DNA of 64,000 nt from Bacteroidales bacterium (GTDB lineage: Bacteria; Bacteroidota; Bacteroidia; Bacteroidales; UBA7960): the NCBI GenBank assembly GCA_019429365.1, contig JAHYJD010000004.1, positions 1 through 64,000 on the forward strand, in the 5' to 3' direction. Under the pieces are notes generated by a model. That model searched no databases, was not told the DNA's origin, and was given only the letters and a program-made list of their open reading frames with translations. Positions 44,702 through 53,954 of the stretch are shown here, in pieces; within the stretch, counting starts at the first letter, position 1; every line of letters starts with the position of its first letter. The position numbers were made by a program, and so were the translations under genes.

Positions 44702-44937
44702 ACAGTTGCTGTTGTTTTTTTGTTGCATAATTGTTTGAAGTTTAAACTCCAACATATTTCGGTTTTTGAAACCTGAAAGCGAGGCTGACTCAAAAGTTTG
44801 TTGTCATTTATCGGCCACTAAAATTCATTTGTTCACAAAGGGTTCTAAAAGAGATAATTAATTTGTGAATCTTTAGCGCCTTTGTAGTCGATAAAGAATT
44901 TTGAATTCGCTTCGTTCATTTTCTAAACGCACATTCC

Positions 44938-46497
44938 ATGGATAATAACAACAATGGATTCGTATCGCGCTTTCTGGGAGGGATTGAGCGCGTTGGAAAC
45001 AAATTGCCTCACCCTGGAGCATTGTTTGCATTTTTTGCTGTTGGCATAGTCATTTTGAGTGGCATCACCTCGCTGTTTACCATTTCGGCATTACACCCTG
45101 GTACGGGGCAAATTATAGAGCCAGTTAATCTTATGAGCCAGGAAGGTCTGCACCTGATCATGACCCATATGGTCACCAACTTTACTTCTTTTGCCCCACT
45201 GGGCACTGTACTGGTAGCCATGCTTGGCATTGGCATCACCGAAGCCAGCGGCCTTATGTCCACAGGATTGCGCCTGCTGGTTATTTCTGCACCCAAACGC
45301 TTGCTAACCTTTGCCATTGTTTTTGCTGGTATCCTTTCCAACACTGCCAGCGAAGTGGGCTATGTGGTGCTGGTTCCCCTTGGTGGGATGATTTTTCTGG
45401 CCGTGGGGCGTAACCCTATAGCCGGCATTGCGGCTGCCTTTGCAGGGGTATCGGGTGGTTATTCGGCCAACCTGCTGCTCGGAACTATAGACCCGTTGCT
45501 TGCCGGCCTTTCGGAAGAAGCAGCCCATATTATCGACAAAGCTTATACGGTTAACCCTGCAGCAAACTACTACTTTATGTTTGTGTCAACCTTTTTTATT
45601 GCCATAATGGGTACTTGGGTAACCGAAAAAATTGTGGTACCCCGCCTGGGTAAATATACCGGCGATGCCAAACCCGAGGAAATCAAAAAACTGGACGCCA
45701 TGGAAAAGCGGGGTCTTAAGTTTGCTTTCTGGGCCTTCGTGGTGGTAGTGGTTCTGCTCTTTTGGAGCGTGGCACCGGTTGAAGCCGGTTTCTGGAAAAA
45801 CATTCCCCTTTCGGGATTCATGCGCGACCCCGAAACGGGCGGCTTGCTGCGCTCGCCTTTCATGAGCGGCATTGTGGCCATTATCTTTCTTACGGCAGCC
45901 GTGATGGGCATAGCCTATGGCATAGGAGCCAAAACCCTGCAAAGCAACTACGACGTAATCAATGGCATGGGAAAATCCATGGCTACCTTGGGCACCTATA
46001 TTGTGCTGGTATTTTTTGCGGCCCAGTTTGTAGCATATTTTAACTGGACCAACCTGGGGTTAATATTTGCCATTAAGGGCGCCAATGTGATAAGCTCGCT
46101 GGGACTTGGCCGCATACCCCTTATGATTGCCCTGGTGCTCATTGCCGCCTTTATCAACCTGGTGGTTGGAAGTGCCAGCGCAAAATGGGCTATTCTGGCA
46201 CCCGTATTTATCCCAATGTTTATGTTGCTCGGCTATTCGCCCGAATTTACTCAGTTGGCCTACCGTGTGGGCGACAGCGTTACCAACGTAATCGCACCCA
46301 TGATGTCGTACTTTGCCATGATCGTGGCATTTATTGAGCGCTACGACAAGAAAGCAGGCATCGGTACCATTGTGGCCACTATGCTGCCTTATACCCTGAT
46401 CTTCCTTGCCGGTTGGATCATTATGCTTATAATCTGGATTACCGCCGGCCTGCCTATTGGTCCTGGTGCACCCTTATTCTACGAACTCCCGGCTTAA
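44938..46497 (+). CDS. AbgT family transporter
   Basis: A 519-residue polytopic protein of the AbgT/YdaH family. [17 protein letters not shown] at the N-terminus and [16 protein letters not shown] near residue 420 are strong family markers. E. coli AbgT takes up p-aminobenzoyl-glutamate, while relatives such as MtrF and YdaH can export sulfonamides, so the direction and substrate are open. No abgA/abgB hydrolase is adjacent. The 236 bp upstream hold no clear promoter box. Confidence 0.92.
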   Translation: MDNNNNGFVSRFLGGIERVGNKLPHPGALFAFFAVGIVILSGITSLFTISALHPGTGQIIEPVNLMSQEGLHLIMTHMVTNFTSFAPLGTVLVAMLGIGITEASGLMSTGLRLLVISAPKRLLTFAIVFAGILSNTASEVGYVVLVPLGGMIFLAVGRNPIAGIAAAFAGVSGGYSANLLLGTIDPLLAGLSEEAAHIIDKAYTVNPAANYYFMFVSTFFIAIMGTWVTEKIVVPRLGKYTGDAKPEEIKKLDAMEKRGLKFAFWAFVVVVVLLFWSVAPVEAGFWKNIPLSGFMRDPETGGLLRSPFMSGIVAIIFLTAAVMGIAYGIGAKTLQSNYDVINGMGKSMATLGTYIVLVFFAAQFVAYFNWTNLGLIFAIKGANVISSLGLGRIPLMIALVLIAAFINLVVGSASAKWAILAPVFIPMFMLLGYSPEFTQLAYRVGDSVTNVIAPMMSYFAMIVAFIERYDKKAGIGTIVATMLPYTLIFLAGWIIMLIIWITAGLPIGPGAPLFYELPA

Positions 46498-46737
46498 TTA
46501 CCGGAGCTTCCTTTTCTTTTTTCGCTAATGGACGATCTTGCCTTTCTGGTTGGTCTGTATTTTACTTTTGCTGGAAAAAAATTATTATTTATTTAATTAG
46601 TTAATTTATTTTCCTATATTTATTCCCGAAATACTGTTTTGCCTTTATGTATATGTATTTCAGCATATTTTTTGATCATTTAAAGGTCAAAAATTTTCCA
46701 TTAAACTATATCCTGCGGGAAAAACTAATAAGATATA

Positions 46738-47307
46738 ATGAAGGTTTGTGTTTTTTGTTCATCGAGCGATTATATTGAGCAGCAGTATTTTGACGAGGCT
46801 CGCGCCTTTGGCAACCTGATTGCCAACAATAACTACGATTTGATATACGGGGGCACAACGGTTGGGTTGATGGGTGAAATTGCACGTTCAGTAAAAGAAG
46901 GCAATGGGCAAATTACCGGCGTTATTCCGGATTTGATTCATAAAAGGGGTATTGCCTTTGAAGGTGTCGACAACCTGATCGTTACCCGCGATCTGCGCGA
47001 GCGTAAAGCCACCATGGAGACCCTTTCAGATGCTTTTGTGGCCCTGCCGGGGGGCTTTGGCACCATCGAAGAATTGCTCGAAATAATCACGCTTAAGCAA
47101 CTACAGGTGCACCAAAAACCCATTGTGCTGATCAATACCAACGGCTTCTTCAACTCACTGAACGCTTTCTTCGACCAGGTGTATTACGAGCGGTTTGCTT
47201 CAGAGCGCTTTCGCGGAATGTATTATTTTGCCAAAGACTCTTGGGATGCCATTACCTATCTGAAAAATTACCGCCCTGGTTTTGCTGGCGATAAATGGTC
47301 GGAATAG
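46738..47307 (+). CDS. LOG family protein (TIGR00730)
   Basis: A 189-residue Rossmann-fold protein of the lonely-guy/lysine decarboxylase-like family. GGTTVGLMGEIA and the PGGFGTIEELLE motif (nucleotide-binding PGGxGTxxE) are complete, with ERKATM supplying the catalytic Arg/Lys. The best-known activity is 5'-phosphoribohydrolase on cytokinin or AMP nucleotides; the bacterial role is probably nucleotide clean-up. The region upstream is AT-rich. Confidence 0.93.
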   Translation: MKVCVFCSSSDYIEQQYFDEARAFGNLIANNNYDLIYGGTTVGLMGEIARSVKEGNGQITGVIPDLIHKRGIAFEGVDNLIVTRDLRERKATMETLSDAFVALPGGFGTIEELLEIITLKQLQVHQKPIVLINTNGFFNSLNAFFDQVYYERFASERFRGMYYFAKDSWDAITYLKNYRPGFAGDKWSE

Positions 47308-47352
47308 TAAGAAATAATCTGCAAGGCGAAGTAAACATACTGAAAAAATATC

Positions 47353-47360
47353 TATATTTG
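47353..47360 (+). promoter_or_regulatory. Bacteroidota -7 box for the first universal stress protein
   Basis: TATATTTG, 68 bp before the ATG at 47429. Confidence 0.4.
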
Positions 47361-47428
47361 TATAGGAATCCGCCAATGCCGGCCATGGTTTATGCCGGAA
47401 GTCAGCAAGGGCATCAAGCAGTGGCGCC

Positions 47429-48361
47429 ATGGATTACTCCAGAAATAAAATCTTGGTTCCTGTCGATTTCGGCGAAAATTCAGACCGTATCATTGAGCAG
47501 TCATATTCGGTGGCCCAGGTTTTCGATGCTGAGATCCTGCTGCTACATGTTATTGAAGACCAGGCCGGTGTGAGCAAGTTCATTTCGCCCGAAGAATACC
47601 TCAACCGTTTGATGGGCCATGCCAAAAAGCAGTTCGATTATATTGAGAATTTTGTTGAAAGCTCAGTTGCTGAGGCCCGGGTGCCGGTTTCCTACATTAT
47701 TAAAAAAGGAAAAGTTTACGAACAGATTATCGAAACCGCCCTCGATCAGGACGTTATTCTTATTGTGATGGGATGCGATGCGGGCGAGTCGAAGCGCAGC
47801 AGGCTGTTTCTGGGGAGTAACACCTTCAACGTTGTACGCGGAGCTCACTGTCCGGTCATTACCCTGAAGGGCAACAAGGTTTTTCCTGCTTTCAAAAATA
47901 TCCTTGTGCCGCTCGATTTTACCGGACAAACCAAGAAGCAAGTGCAGAAAGCCATTGATTTTGGAAAGTTTTTAGGTGCAACCATTCACCTTATTTCGGT
48001 TACTCCTGACAACCACAAGATTAAAAAACTCATGAAGAATGTGCAAATCAACCAGGTGCGCAACGCCATAGCGCGTCGCGGAATTAATTGCACCACCGAG
48101 ATCATCAACGACAATAATACAAGCATCGCTGAAAGCATCTGTAAGAGAGCTGCTGGCAAGGAAGCTGATATGATAATAATCATGACTCAGCAAAAGAAAA
48201 ATTTTGCCCGTTTCTTTGTGGGGTCCATTGCGCAGGAGATTATTTTCATGGCCTGTGTACCGGTATTAAGCATCACGCCCCGGGCTGAGTTCAGGCCGCA
48301 AGTGGTCACTTCTTTTATTGATCCGCTGGGGTTAATGAATCCCAAACCAAAAAATGAATAG
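47429..48361 (+). CDS. Universal stress protein, two UspA domains
   Basis: A 310-residue cytoplasmic protein made of two UspA domains (about 1-150 and 155-285). The first starts KILVPVDFGENS and ends with the ATP-loop-like GCDAGESKRSRLFLGSNTFNVV. The second starts NILVPLDFTGQT and ends RFFVGSIAQEII. After the second domain comes a tail with SFIDPLGLMN, shared with the next gene. Likely a nucleotide-binding stress sensor. Confidence 0.92.
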   Translation: MDYSRNKILVPVDFGENSDRIIEQSYSVAQVFDAEILLLHVIEDQAGVSKFISPEEYLNRLMGHAKKQFDYIENFVESSVAEARVPVSYIIKKGKVYEQIIETALDQDVILIVMGCDAGESKRSRLFLGSNTFNVVRGAHCPVITLKGNKVFPAFKNILVPLDFTGQTKKQVQKAIDFGKFLGATIHLISVTPDNHKIKKLMKNVQINQVRNAIARRGINCTTEIINDNNTSIAESICKRAAGKEADMIIIMTQQKKNFARFFVGSIAQEIIFMACVPVLSITPRAEFRPQVVTSFIDPLGLMNPKPKNE

Positions 48362-48454
48362 GAGGGGTTCTGGCAGGGATTTTAAATTTGCATCAGAATA
48401 AATTTCTCATTTTTTCTTACATTTACTCGCCTTTTAATCCTAAAACTCTTTTGG

Positions 48455-49351
48455 ATGGCTAAACTGTTGCGTGAAAATATTTTGGTGCCTACCGACTTAA
48501 CTGATGTGGCAAACTTCTCGATGGATCATGCCACTGAAATTGCCAAAATTTTCAACCATAAAATTGTGCTGCTGCACGTGGTTGGGAAAAAAGTGCTGGG
48601 CACACCCAGGGAGAAAGAAATAGAAAAAAAGCTTAAGGAGGCGATGGCGCAGATAAAAAGCCGGGCAAAACTTAAGGTCTCTTACCTGATTGAAGAGGGA
48701 ACTATTTTCACTACCATAAGCAAGGTGGCCGACCGCATCCGTGCCGAGTTTATTGTAATGGGTATTCATGGCAAGAAAGGCGTGCAGCATATTATGGGCA
48801 GTTATGCCTACAAGGTGGTTTGCAGTGTGAATGTGCCCGTTATGGTGGTTAAACATTTGCACCACCATGTGGGATATAAAAATATTGCTCTTCCCATTGA
48901 CTTTTCGCAGGAGAGCACGCAGAAGATCATAAAAGCCGCGAAGTTTTCCAATTATTTCGGGGCAAACATCAGGGTCTTTGGATTCTTGGGTACCCGCAAC
49001 AAGGCCACGATCTTTAAAAAAGAAGCGCTGCTTAAAAAGGTGAAAGATACCTTTGGCGACCTGGGGCTCGATGTTACTACCGACCTTTGTATTGATCCAA
49101 ACATCGACTGGCCAGAAGCCCTAATGACCTTTGCCGATAAAATTGAAGCCGACCTCATCCTTATTGTGGCCGAGAAAGGCAGTAGCATTCCGGATATTTT
49201 TTCTCAGAACTCCACTGAAAGAATCATTGACAAGGCCGATGTTCCCATACTTACGGTGGTACCCACCCAGGAGGATGGCGACAGCAGCCTGGAAAAAAGT
49301 CTGGTAGTGCGCTCTTTTATTGATCCAATGGGACTTACCGGAAAAGTTTAA
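48455..49351 (+). CDS. Universal stress protein, two UspA domains
   Basis: A 298-residue paralogue of the upstream gene (93-bp gap). Domain 1 starts NILVPTDLTDVA and has GIHGKKGVQHIMGSYAYKVV. Domain 2 starts NIALPIDFSQES and ends with SQNSTERIIDKADVP. The C-terminus carries SFIDPMGLTG, nearly the same as in the first protein. The last four bases overlap the end of the converging aroA gene. Confidence 0.92.
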   Translation: MAKLLRENILVPTDLTDVANFSMDHATEIAKIFNHKIVLLHVVGKKVLGTPREKEIEKKLKEAMAQIKSRAKLKVSYLIEEGTIFTTISKVADRIRAEFIVMGIHGKKGVQHIMGSYAYKVVCSVNVPVMVVKHLHHHVGYKNIALPIDFSQESTQKIIKAAKFSNYFGANIRVFGFLGTRNKATIFKKEALLKKVKDTFGDLGLDVTTDLCIDPNIDWPEALMTFADKIEADLILIVAEKGSSIPDIFSQNSTERIIDKADVPILTVVPTQEDGDSSLEKSLVVRSFIDPMGLTGKV

Positions 49352-50616
49352 CTGTCCGTAGACTCCTTTTGTGCGTCGAAAATCAGTTTAAATCCAATTT
49401 GCCTCAGGCAATCCCAGTAGCCGGGAAACGACTTGTTCACCACTTCGGGGTCGTAAATGCCCACCTGTCCCAGTTTTAGTGCCAGGGGAGCACATGCCAT
49501 GGCCATGCGATGGTCGTTGTAAGTCTTGAAGTTAACCTGCCTTTGTAATTGGGGCCAGGCAGTCTTTCGCAACTGCCAGATTCCTTCTTCTCGTGCAGCC
49601 AGCGAGAAGCCCAATTTAACCAGTTCGCCCTGCAAAGCCTTAATGCGGTCGGTTTCCTTTAGTGGCAGGGTTTCCAGGCCCCTGAAAACGGCCTGAATGT
49701 CGTTGCCGGCAAATGCCATGGCCATGGCCTGGGCAAGGTCGGGGTTCTCAATAAAACTGAATGATACAAACTCCGGATGCCCTTTCGTCTTTTCGGCATA
49801 AGCCCCTTCCTGAGTAAATCGTGTGGTAATGCCAAGATGCCCGAACCATTGCCACAGTATCTCATCGCCCTGCAAACTTTTCGCCGAAAGGCCCGGAAAA
49901 AATAAACTGCCCTTTTCGGAGAGCAACAAAAGTTCGTAAAAGTAGGATGCACCTGACCAGTCGCGTTCAATGGTGATTTCGTGGGCTTGATACTTTCCGG
50001 GTAAAATTTTGATGACATTGCGTTCCCAGCGAGCCTCAATGCCAAAATTGCTCATGAGGCCCAGGGTCATTTTTATGTATTCGGAAGAAACAGGAATCCC
50101 GCTGAGGGTAATTTCCAGGCCTTCCTCGAGAGAGGGTGCAATAAGCAACAAACTGCTGATAAACTGACTGCTTATGCCAGCATCGATTTGAATCTTTCCG
50201 CCCCTGAGCTTTTGACCTTTAATTTTCAGCGGTGGAAAACCAGTTTTTTCGGAATATGAAATGTTAGCGCCCAATTGCTGAAGGGCATTTACCAATGGGG
50301 CAATAGGTCTTTGCTTCATGCGCTCCGAACCGGTAAGATAAAAAGTACCCGGCCGCGTGGCAAGATACGAAGTAAGAAAACGCATGGCCGTGCCGGTATG
50401 TCCTGCATCGATATCGTGCGTTACCCCCTCGGAATCCAGGGCGGTTACAAGTGTTTTGGTGTCTTCGGCCTCGGAAAGGTTGTGTATAGGGAAATCGTTC
50501 TGGCACAAAGCCCTGATTATCAGCACCCTGTTTGAAATGCTCTTTGAGGCAGGCAACTGTATGGTTCCATTTATGATACCATCTGCCGGTGCACTAACCA
50601 GCAACAAATTTTCCAT
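49348..50616 (-). CDS. aroA: 3-phosphoshikimate 1-carboxyvinyltransferase (EPSP synthase)
   Basis: A 422-residue enzyme that adds enolpyruvate from PEP to shikimate 3-phosphate. The N-terminal PASKSISNRVLIIRAL and AGHTGTAMRFLTSYLA are the PEP and S3P binding segments, and FKTYNDHRMAMACAPL closes the active site. The protein follows aroB with a 9-bp gap, forming an aroBA operon of the chorismate pathway. Confidence 0.95.
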   Translation of the reverse strand: MENLLLVSAPADGIINGTIQLPASKSISNRVLIIRALCQNDFPIHNLSEAEDTKTLVTALDSEGVTHDIDAGHTGTAMRFLTSYLATRPGTFYLTGSERMKQRPIAPLVNALQQLGANISYSEKTGFPPLKIKGQKLRGGKIQIDAGISSQFISSLLLIAPSLEEGLEITLSGIPVSSEYIKMTLGLMSNFGIEARWERNVIKILPGKYQAHEITIERDWSGASYFYELLLLSEKGSLFFPGLSAKSLQGDEILWQWFGHLGITTRFTQEGAYAEKTKGHPEFVSFSFIENPDLAQAMAMAFAGNDIQAVFRGLETLPLKETDRIKALQGELVKLGFSLAAREEGIWQLRKTAWPQLQRQVNFKTYNDHRMAMACAPLALKLGQVGIYDPEVVNKSFPGYWDCLRQIGFKLIFDAQKESTDS

Positions 50617-50625
50617 GACAATGGC

Positions 50626-51708
50626 TTAATTGTTTTTTAAAATTTCTTTTAGCTCATGTAAAGCGCTCAGAATGTCGTCGGTTTTGCATTCCACATCTGT
50701 GACTGCCAGTCCGGGCCGGCGAAGCAAGCTGAAGCCTGTTATGCCTCCCACGCTTTTTTTGTCGTGCTGGATAAGGTCGGTTATTGCGCTGATGCAGTTG
50801 CTGGAAAGATCGTATAGCACGGCAAAGTCAATGAGCCCGGAAAGAATTTCTTCGGTTTCTTCGTTGCTCAGGAAGTTCATTTTTTCTGACAACATTGTTT
50901 CTGCCATCATACCCAGTATCACCGATTCGCCATGCAAAAGGGGGTTTTCGTCGTGTAGCAGCGAGTAGCTTTCCAAAGCATGGCCAATTGTGTGGCCGAA
51001 GTTCAGCGCTTTGCGGATGTTTTTTTCCAGGGGGTCGCGCTGCACGATATCCGATTTTATCTCTACAGAAATTCTGATCTGTTCGGTGGTAACTTCTTCA
51101 GGACCGGCCTGTGCCAGTTCCTCAAAGAACGAATACTCAGAAATCAGCCCGTGCTTAAGCATTTCGGCAAACCCGTTGTTTAATTCTCTTTCGGGCAGGG
51201 TGCGCAGAAATTTGGGGTCGATAAAAACGGCCATGGGCTGGTTGAAGGTTCCGAGGATATTTTTTAAGCCCTTCAGGTCGATACCTGTTTTTCCGCCAAT
51301 GCTTGCATCGGCCATAGCCATAAGGCTGGTGGGCATATGAATGAACCGTATGCCTCTTTTGAATACAGAGGCTGCAAAACCGCCAAGGTCGCAAACAACC
51401 CCTCCGCCAAGGTTAATAAGCACCGAATTGCGTTCGGCCAGTTTGTCGGTCAGTATTTCCCAAACCGAATGACAGGTTTCGAGGGTTTTGTGCTTTTCGC
51501 CGGCCGGCACTTCAATAATTTTCAGAGGAAAGTCCTCGTGAAGTTTTTTGCGCAGCAGCGGCAGGCAATGCTTATGGGTGTTCTCGTCGGTAAGCACAAA
51601 GAGGGTTTCGCCTGATCTTACATGAAAATCGAGGAAACGGCCAAAATGCGCATAATCGTCGTCCTCAAAAAATACCGGATGGTTAAGCACGCGGTTTTCC
51701 TGACTCAT
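50626..51708 (-). CDS. aroB: 3-dehydroquinate synthase
   Basis: A 360-residue NAD-dependent, metal-dependent enzyme that turns DAHP into 3-dehydroquinate. GGGVVCDLGGFAASVFKRGI, PTSLMAMADASIGGKTGI and the metal ligand segment ALNFGHTIGHALE are present. The ATG at 51708 is used. An in-frame TTG at 51732 would put the start inside the -7 box at 51730-51737. First gene of the aroBA pair. Confidence 0.93.
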   Translation of the reverse strand: MSQENRVLNHPVFFEDDDYAHFGRFLDFHVRSGETLFVLTDENTHKHCLPLLRKKLHEDFPLKIIEVPAGEKHKTLETCHSVWEILTDKLAERNSVLINLGGGVVCDLGGFAASVFKRGIRFIHMPTSLMAMADASIGGKTGIDLKGLKNILGTFNQPMAVFIDPKFLRTLPERELNNGFAEMLKHGLISEYSFFEELAQAGPEEVTTEQIRISVEIKSDIVQRDPLEKNIRKALNFGHTIGHALESYSLLHDENPLLHGESVILGMMAETMLSEKMNFLSNEETEEILSGLIDFAVLYDLSSNCISAITDLIQHDKKSVGGITGFSLLRRPGLAVTDVECKTDDILSALHELKEILKNN

Positions 51709-51729
51709 GGCAAGCTGTTTTTTTTCTGA

Positions 51730-51761
51730 CAAATTTATTTAAACTACAGAATTTCTTACAA
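51730..51761 (-). promoter_or_regulatory. Promoter of aroBA
   Basis: Minus strand: TTG at 51759-51761 and -7 box TAAATTTG at 51730-51737, 21 bp apart. The transcript would start near 51723, 15 bp before the ATG. Confidence 0.5.
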
Positions 51762-51820
51762 TTTACGCAATTCTTTTCATACACTTTGTATTTGAATAAA
51801 CTTCCAAGCAGGGAATTCGT

Positions 51821-51828
51821 TAATTTTG
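51821..51828 (+). promoter_or_regulatory. Bacteroidota -7 box for proline dehydrogenase
   Basis: TAATTTTG, 19 bp before the ATG at 51848. Confidence 0.45.
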
Positions 51829-51847
51829 ACACAAAATTTTCTTTCTC

Positions 51848-53026
51848 ATGCTCTCCTTTGATAATACACAAGTGGCTTTTCATGACAAAAGCAACAGTGA
51901 ACTGAAAAAAGCCTGGTGGCTTTTTCGTATGATTGGCAATCCTACCCTGGTGAAAGCTGGGGCTGGTCTAACCCGATTTGCGCTTTCTGCCAGGCTGCCC
52001 GTTTCCTGGGCGCTAAAACCTACAGTTTTCAGTCATTTCTGCGGGGGCGAAACGATCGACTCATGCGATCCTACCATTGCCCGCCTGGGCCGCTCCAACA
52101 TCAAAACCATTCTCGACTATTCGGCCGAAGGCAAAGAAACCGACAAAGATTTCGATTATACCCGCGACCAGATTCTGGCCACCATGGAAAAGGCAAGAAA
52201 CAATCCCGATATTCCCTACGCGGTTTTCAAACCCACGGGGGTAGCGCGTTTTGGTTTGCTTGAAAAGGTGCAGGCAAGAGAACCCCTCAGCATAGAAGAA
52301 CAGCAGGAGTTTGAAAGGGTAAAGGGTCGCTACCTGACCATTTGTCAGCGAGCAAAAGAATTGGAAATTCCCGTTATGGTGGATGCCGAAGAAACCTGGA
52401 TTCAGTCTATTGTTGATGAAATGGTTGAGGAAATGATGATTCGCTTCAACCGCGAAAAGCCTTTGGTTTATACCACCCTGCAAATGTACCGGCACGACCG
52501 CATTGGATATCTCCAAAGCCTGGTGGAGCGCATGCGCGAAAAGGGGGTGTATACCGGCGTGAAACTGGTAAGGGGCGCCTATATGGAAAAGGAGAGGGAG
52601 CGGGCTGCAGAAAGAGGGTATCCCTCGCCCATTTATGACGATAAACCGGGCACCGACAAAGGTTATGACGATGCGGTGGCCTTTTGTATTGATAACATTA
52701 AGGATGTGGCGGTTTGCGTGGGCACCCACAACGAACTGAGCTGCAAAAGAGGGGCGGAAAAAATGATCAGCCTGGGCATTGCCAGAAATCATGCGCATGT
52801 TTCCTTCTCACAGTTGTTGGGCATGAGCGACCACATTAGCTATAACATGGCTGCCGGGGGCTTCAATGTGACCAAGTATGTGCCTTACGGACCGGTAAAA
52901 ACGGTGGTGCCTTACCTTATCAGACGTGCTGAAGAAAATACCTCTGTGGCCGGACAAACCTCGCGCGAACTGTTTCTGCTGAATACCGAATTGAAAAGGC
53001 GCAAACAAAAAAGAATTGATGGTTAA
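51848..53026 (+). CDS. Proline dehydrogenase
   Basis: A 392-residue flavoenzyme (PutA PRODH domain only) that oxidises proline to pyrroline-5-carboxylate. VKLVRGAYMEKER and the preceding YTTLQMYRHDR are the classic FAD/substrate motifs, as are VGTHNELSC and QLLGMSDHI; the RRAEENTSV segment near the C-terminus holds the substrate-carboxylate arginines. The P5C dehydrogenase partner is not in the window. A weak hairpin (53040-53061) follows. Confidence 0.94.
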   Translation: MLSFDNTQVAFHDKSNSELKKAWWLFRMIGNPTLVKAGAGLTRFALSARLPVSWALKPTVFSHFCGGETIDSCDPTIARLGRSNIKTILDYSAEGKETDKDFDYTRDQILATMEKARNNPDIPYAVFKPTGVARFGLLEKVQAREPLSIEEQQEFERVKGRYLTICQRAKELEIPVMVDAEETWIQSIVDEMVEEMMIRFNREKPLVYTTLQMYRHDRIGYLQSLVERMREKGVYTGVKLVRGAYMEKERERAAERGYPSPIYDDKPGTDKGYDDAVAFCIDNIKDVAVCVGTHNELSCKRGAEKMISLGIARNHAHVSFSQLLGMSDHISYNMAAGGFNVTKYVPYGPVKTVVPYLIRRAEENTSVAGQTSRELFLLNTELKRRKQKRIDG

Positions 53027-53039
53027 TGAATGATGATTT

Positions 53040-53061
53040 ATGAATCGCGGCCTTGATTCAT
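53040..53061 (+). terminator. Weak hairpin after proline dehydrogenase
   Basis: ATGAATC and GATTCAT form a 7-bp AT-rich stem with an 8-nt loop, followed by TTATTG. Too weak to be certain. Confidence 0.3.
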
Positions 53062-53131
53062 TTATTGCAGCATTTTTCAAAATCATTTACCGAAAAGCTT
53101 AAACCGTGAGCTCAGCGAAGCTGACCCCAAA

Positions 53132-53938
53132 TCAATAATCCCTGGATCGTTGACGAACAGCTTCGAATGTCACAATAGCCATGGAAGCTGAAACATTCAG
53201 GGAGTCGATAATGCCTTTCATTGGAATTTTGATCACTTGCTCTGCTTTTTCAAACCAAACAGGGCTCAGACCCTGGTCTTCGGCTCCAAATGCAATGGCT
53301 GATGCCTTTCGGAAATCAGCATCAAAATAAAAATGCGGAGTCTGTGGTGCCGCAGCAAAAACCTGGATGCTGTTCTTTTTGCACCAATTCAGTGCTTCCT
53401 GGCTGGTGCACATTATAACTTTTTGGCTGAAGACGCAGCCCAGGCTGGCCCTGATGGCGTTGGGGTTGTAAAGATCGGTTCTGGCATTGCAAAGCAATAC
53501 CGCATCGGCAGCCGCTGCATCGGTGGTTCGCAATATGGCCCCCATGTTGCCAGGCTTTTCCACACCCTCAAGCATAATAATTAATGAATTTGGATTGGGA
53601 TTGAAATCGTCCAGGCTCAGGTGCCTGCTTTTCCCAATCAGAAGGATTCCCTCGGCATTTTCGCGGTAAGCCATTTTGTTGTAAACGGCAGCAGATACTT
53701 CTGCCAGTTTTTGGTCGTGAAAGGTTTCCACCGGAATGGGATAAACCGGGTCGGGTTTATAGATTTCGCCACACCATATCAATTTCTCTGCCTCAAAGCC
53801 ATAGCGCAAAGCCAGTGAAACTTCGCGCCGACCCTCAGCCACAAACATACCGCTCGATTTTCTTTCCGAGGCTTTTTGCTGAAGCTTTACAATGCTTTTT
53901 ATCAGCGGGTTTTGAAGGCTTGTAATCAATGTGGTCAT
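53132..53938 (-). CDS. TrmH (SpoU) family RNA methyltransferase
   Basis: A 268-residue SPOUT methyltransferase, probably 2'-O-methylating rRNA or tRNA. The N-terminal substrate-binding domain (NPLIKSIVKLQQKASERKSS) is followed by the knot motifs EGVEKPGNMGAILRT (motif 1), AFGAEDQGLSP (motif 2) and IPMKGIIDSLNVSASMAI (motif 3). The N-terminal domain favours the RlmB/TsnR rRNA branch. It lies just downstream of the spermidine-synthase-like gene (16-bp gap). Confidence 0.92.
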   Translation of the reverse strand: MTTLITSLQNPLIKSIVKLQQKASERKSSGMFVAEGRREVSLALRYGFEAEKLIWCGEIYKPDPVYPIPVETFHDQKLAEVSAAVYNKMAYRENAEGILLIGKSRHLSLDDFNPNPNSLIIMLEGVEKPGNMGAILRTTDAAAADAVLLCNARTDLYNPNAIRASLGCVFSQKVIMCTSQEALNWCKKNSIQVFAAAPQTPHFYFDADFRKASAIAFGAEDQGLSPVWFEKAEQVIKIPMKGIIDSLNVSASMAIVTFEAVRQRSRDY

Positions 53939-53954
53939 GATTTTTTTCGCTTAG

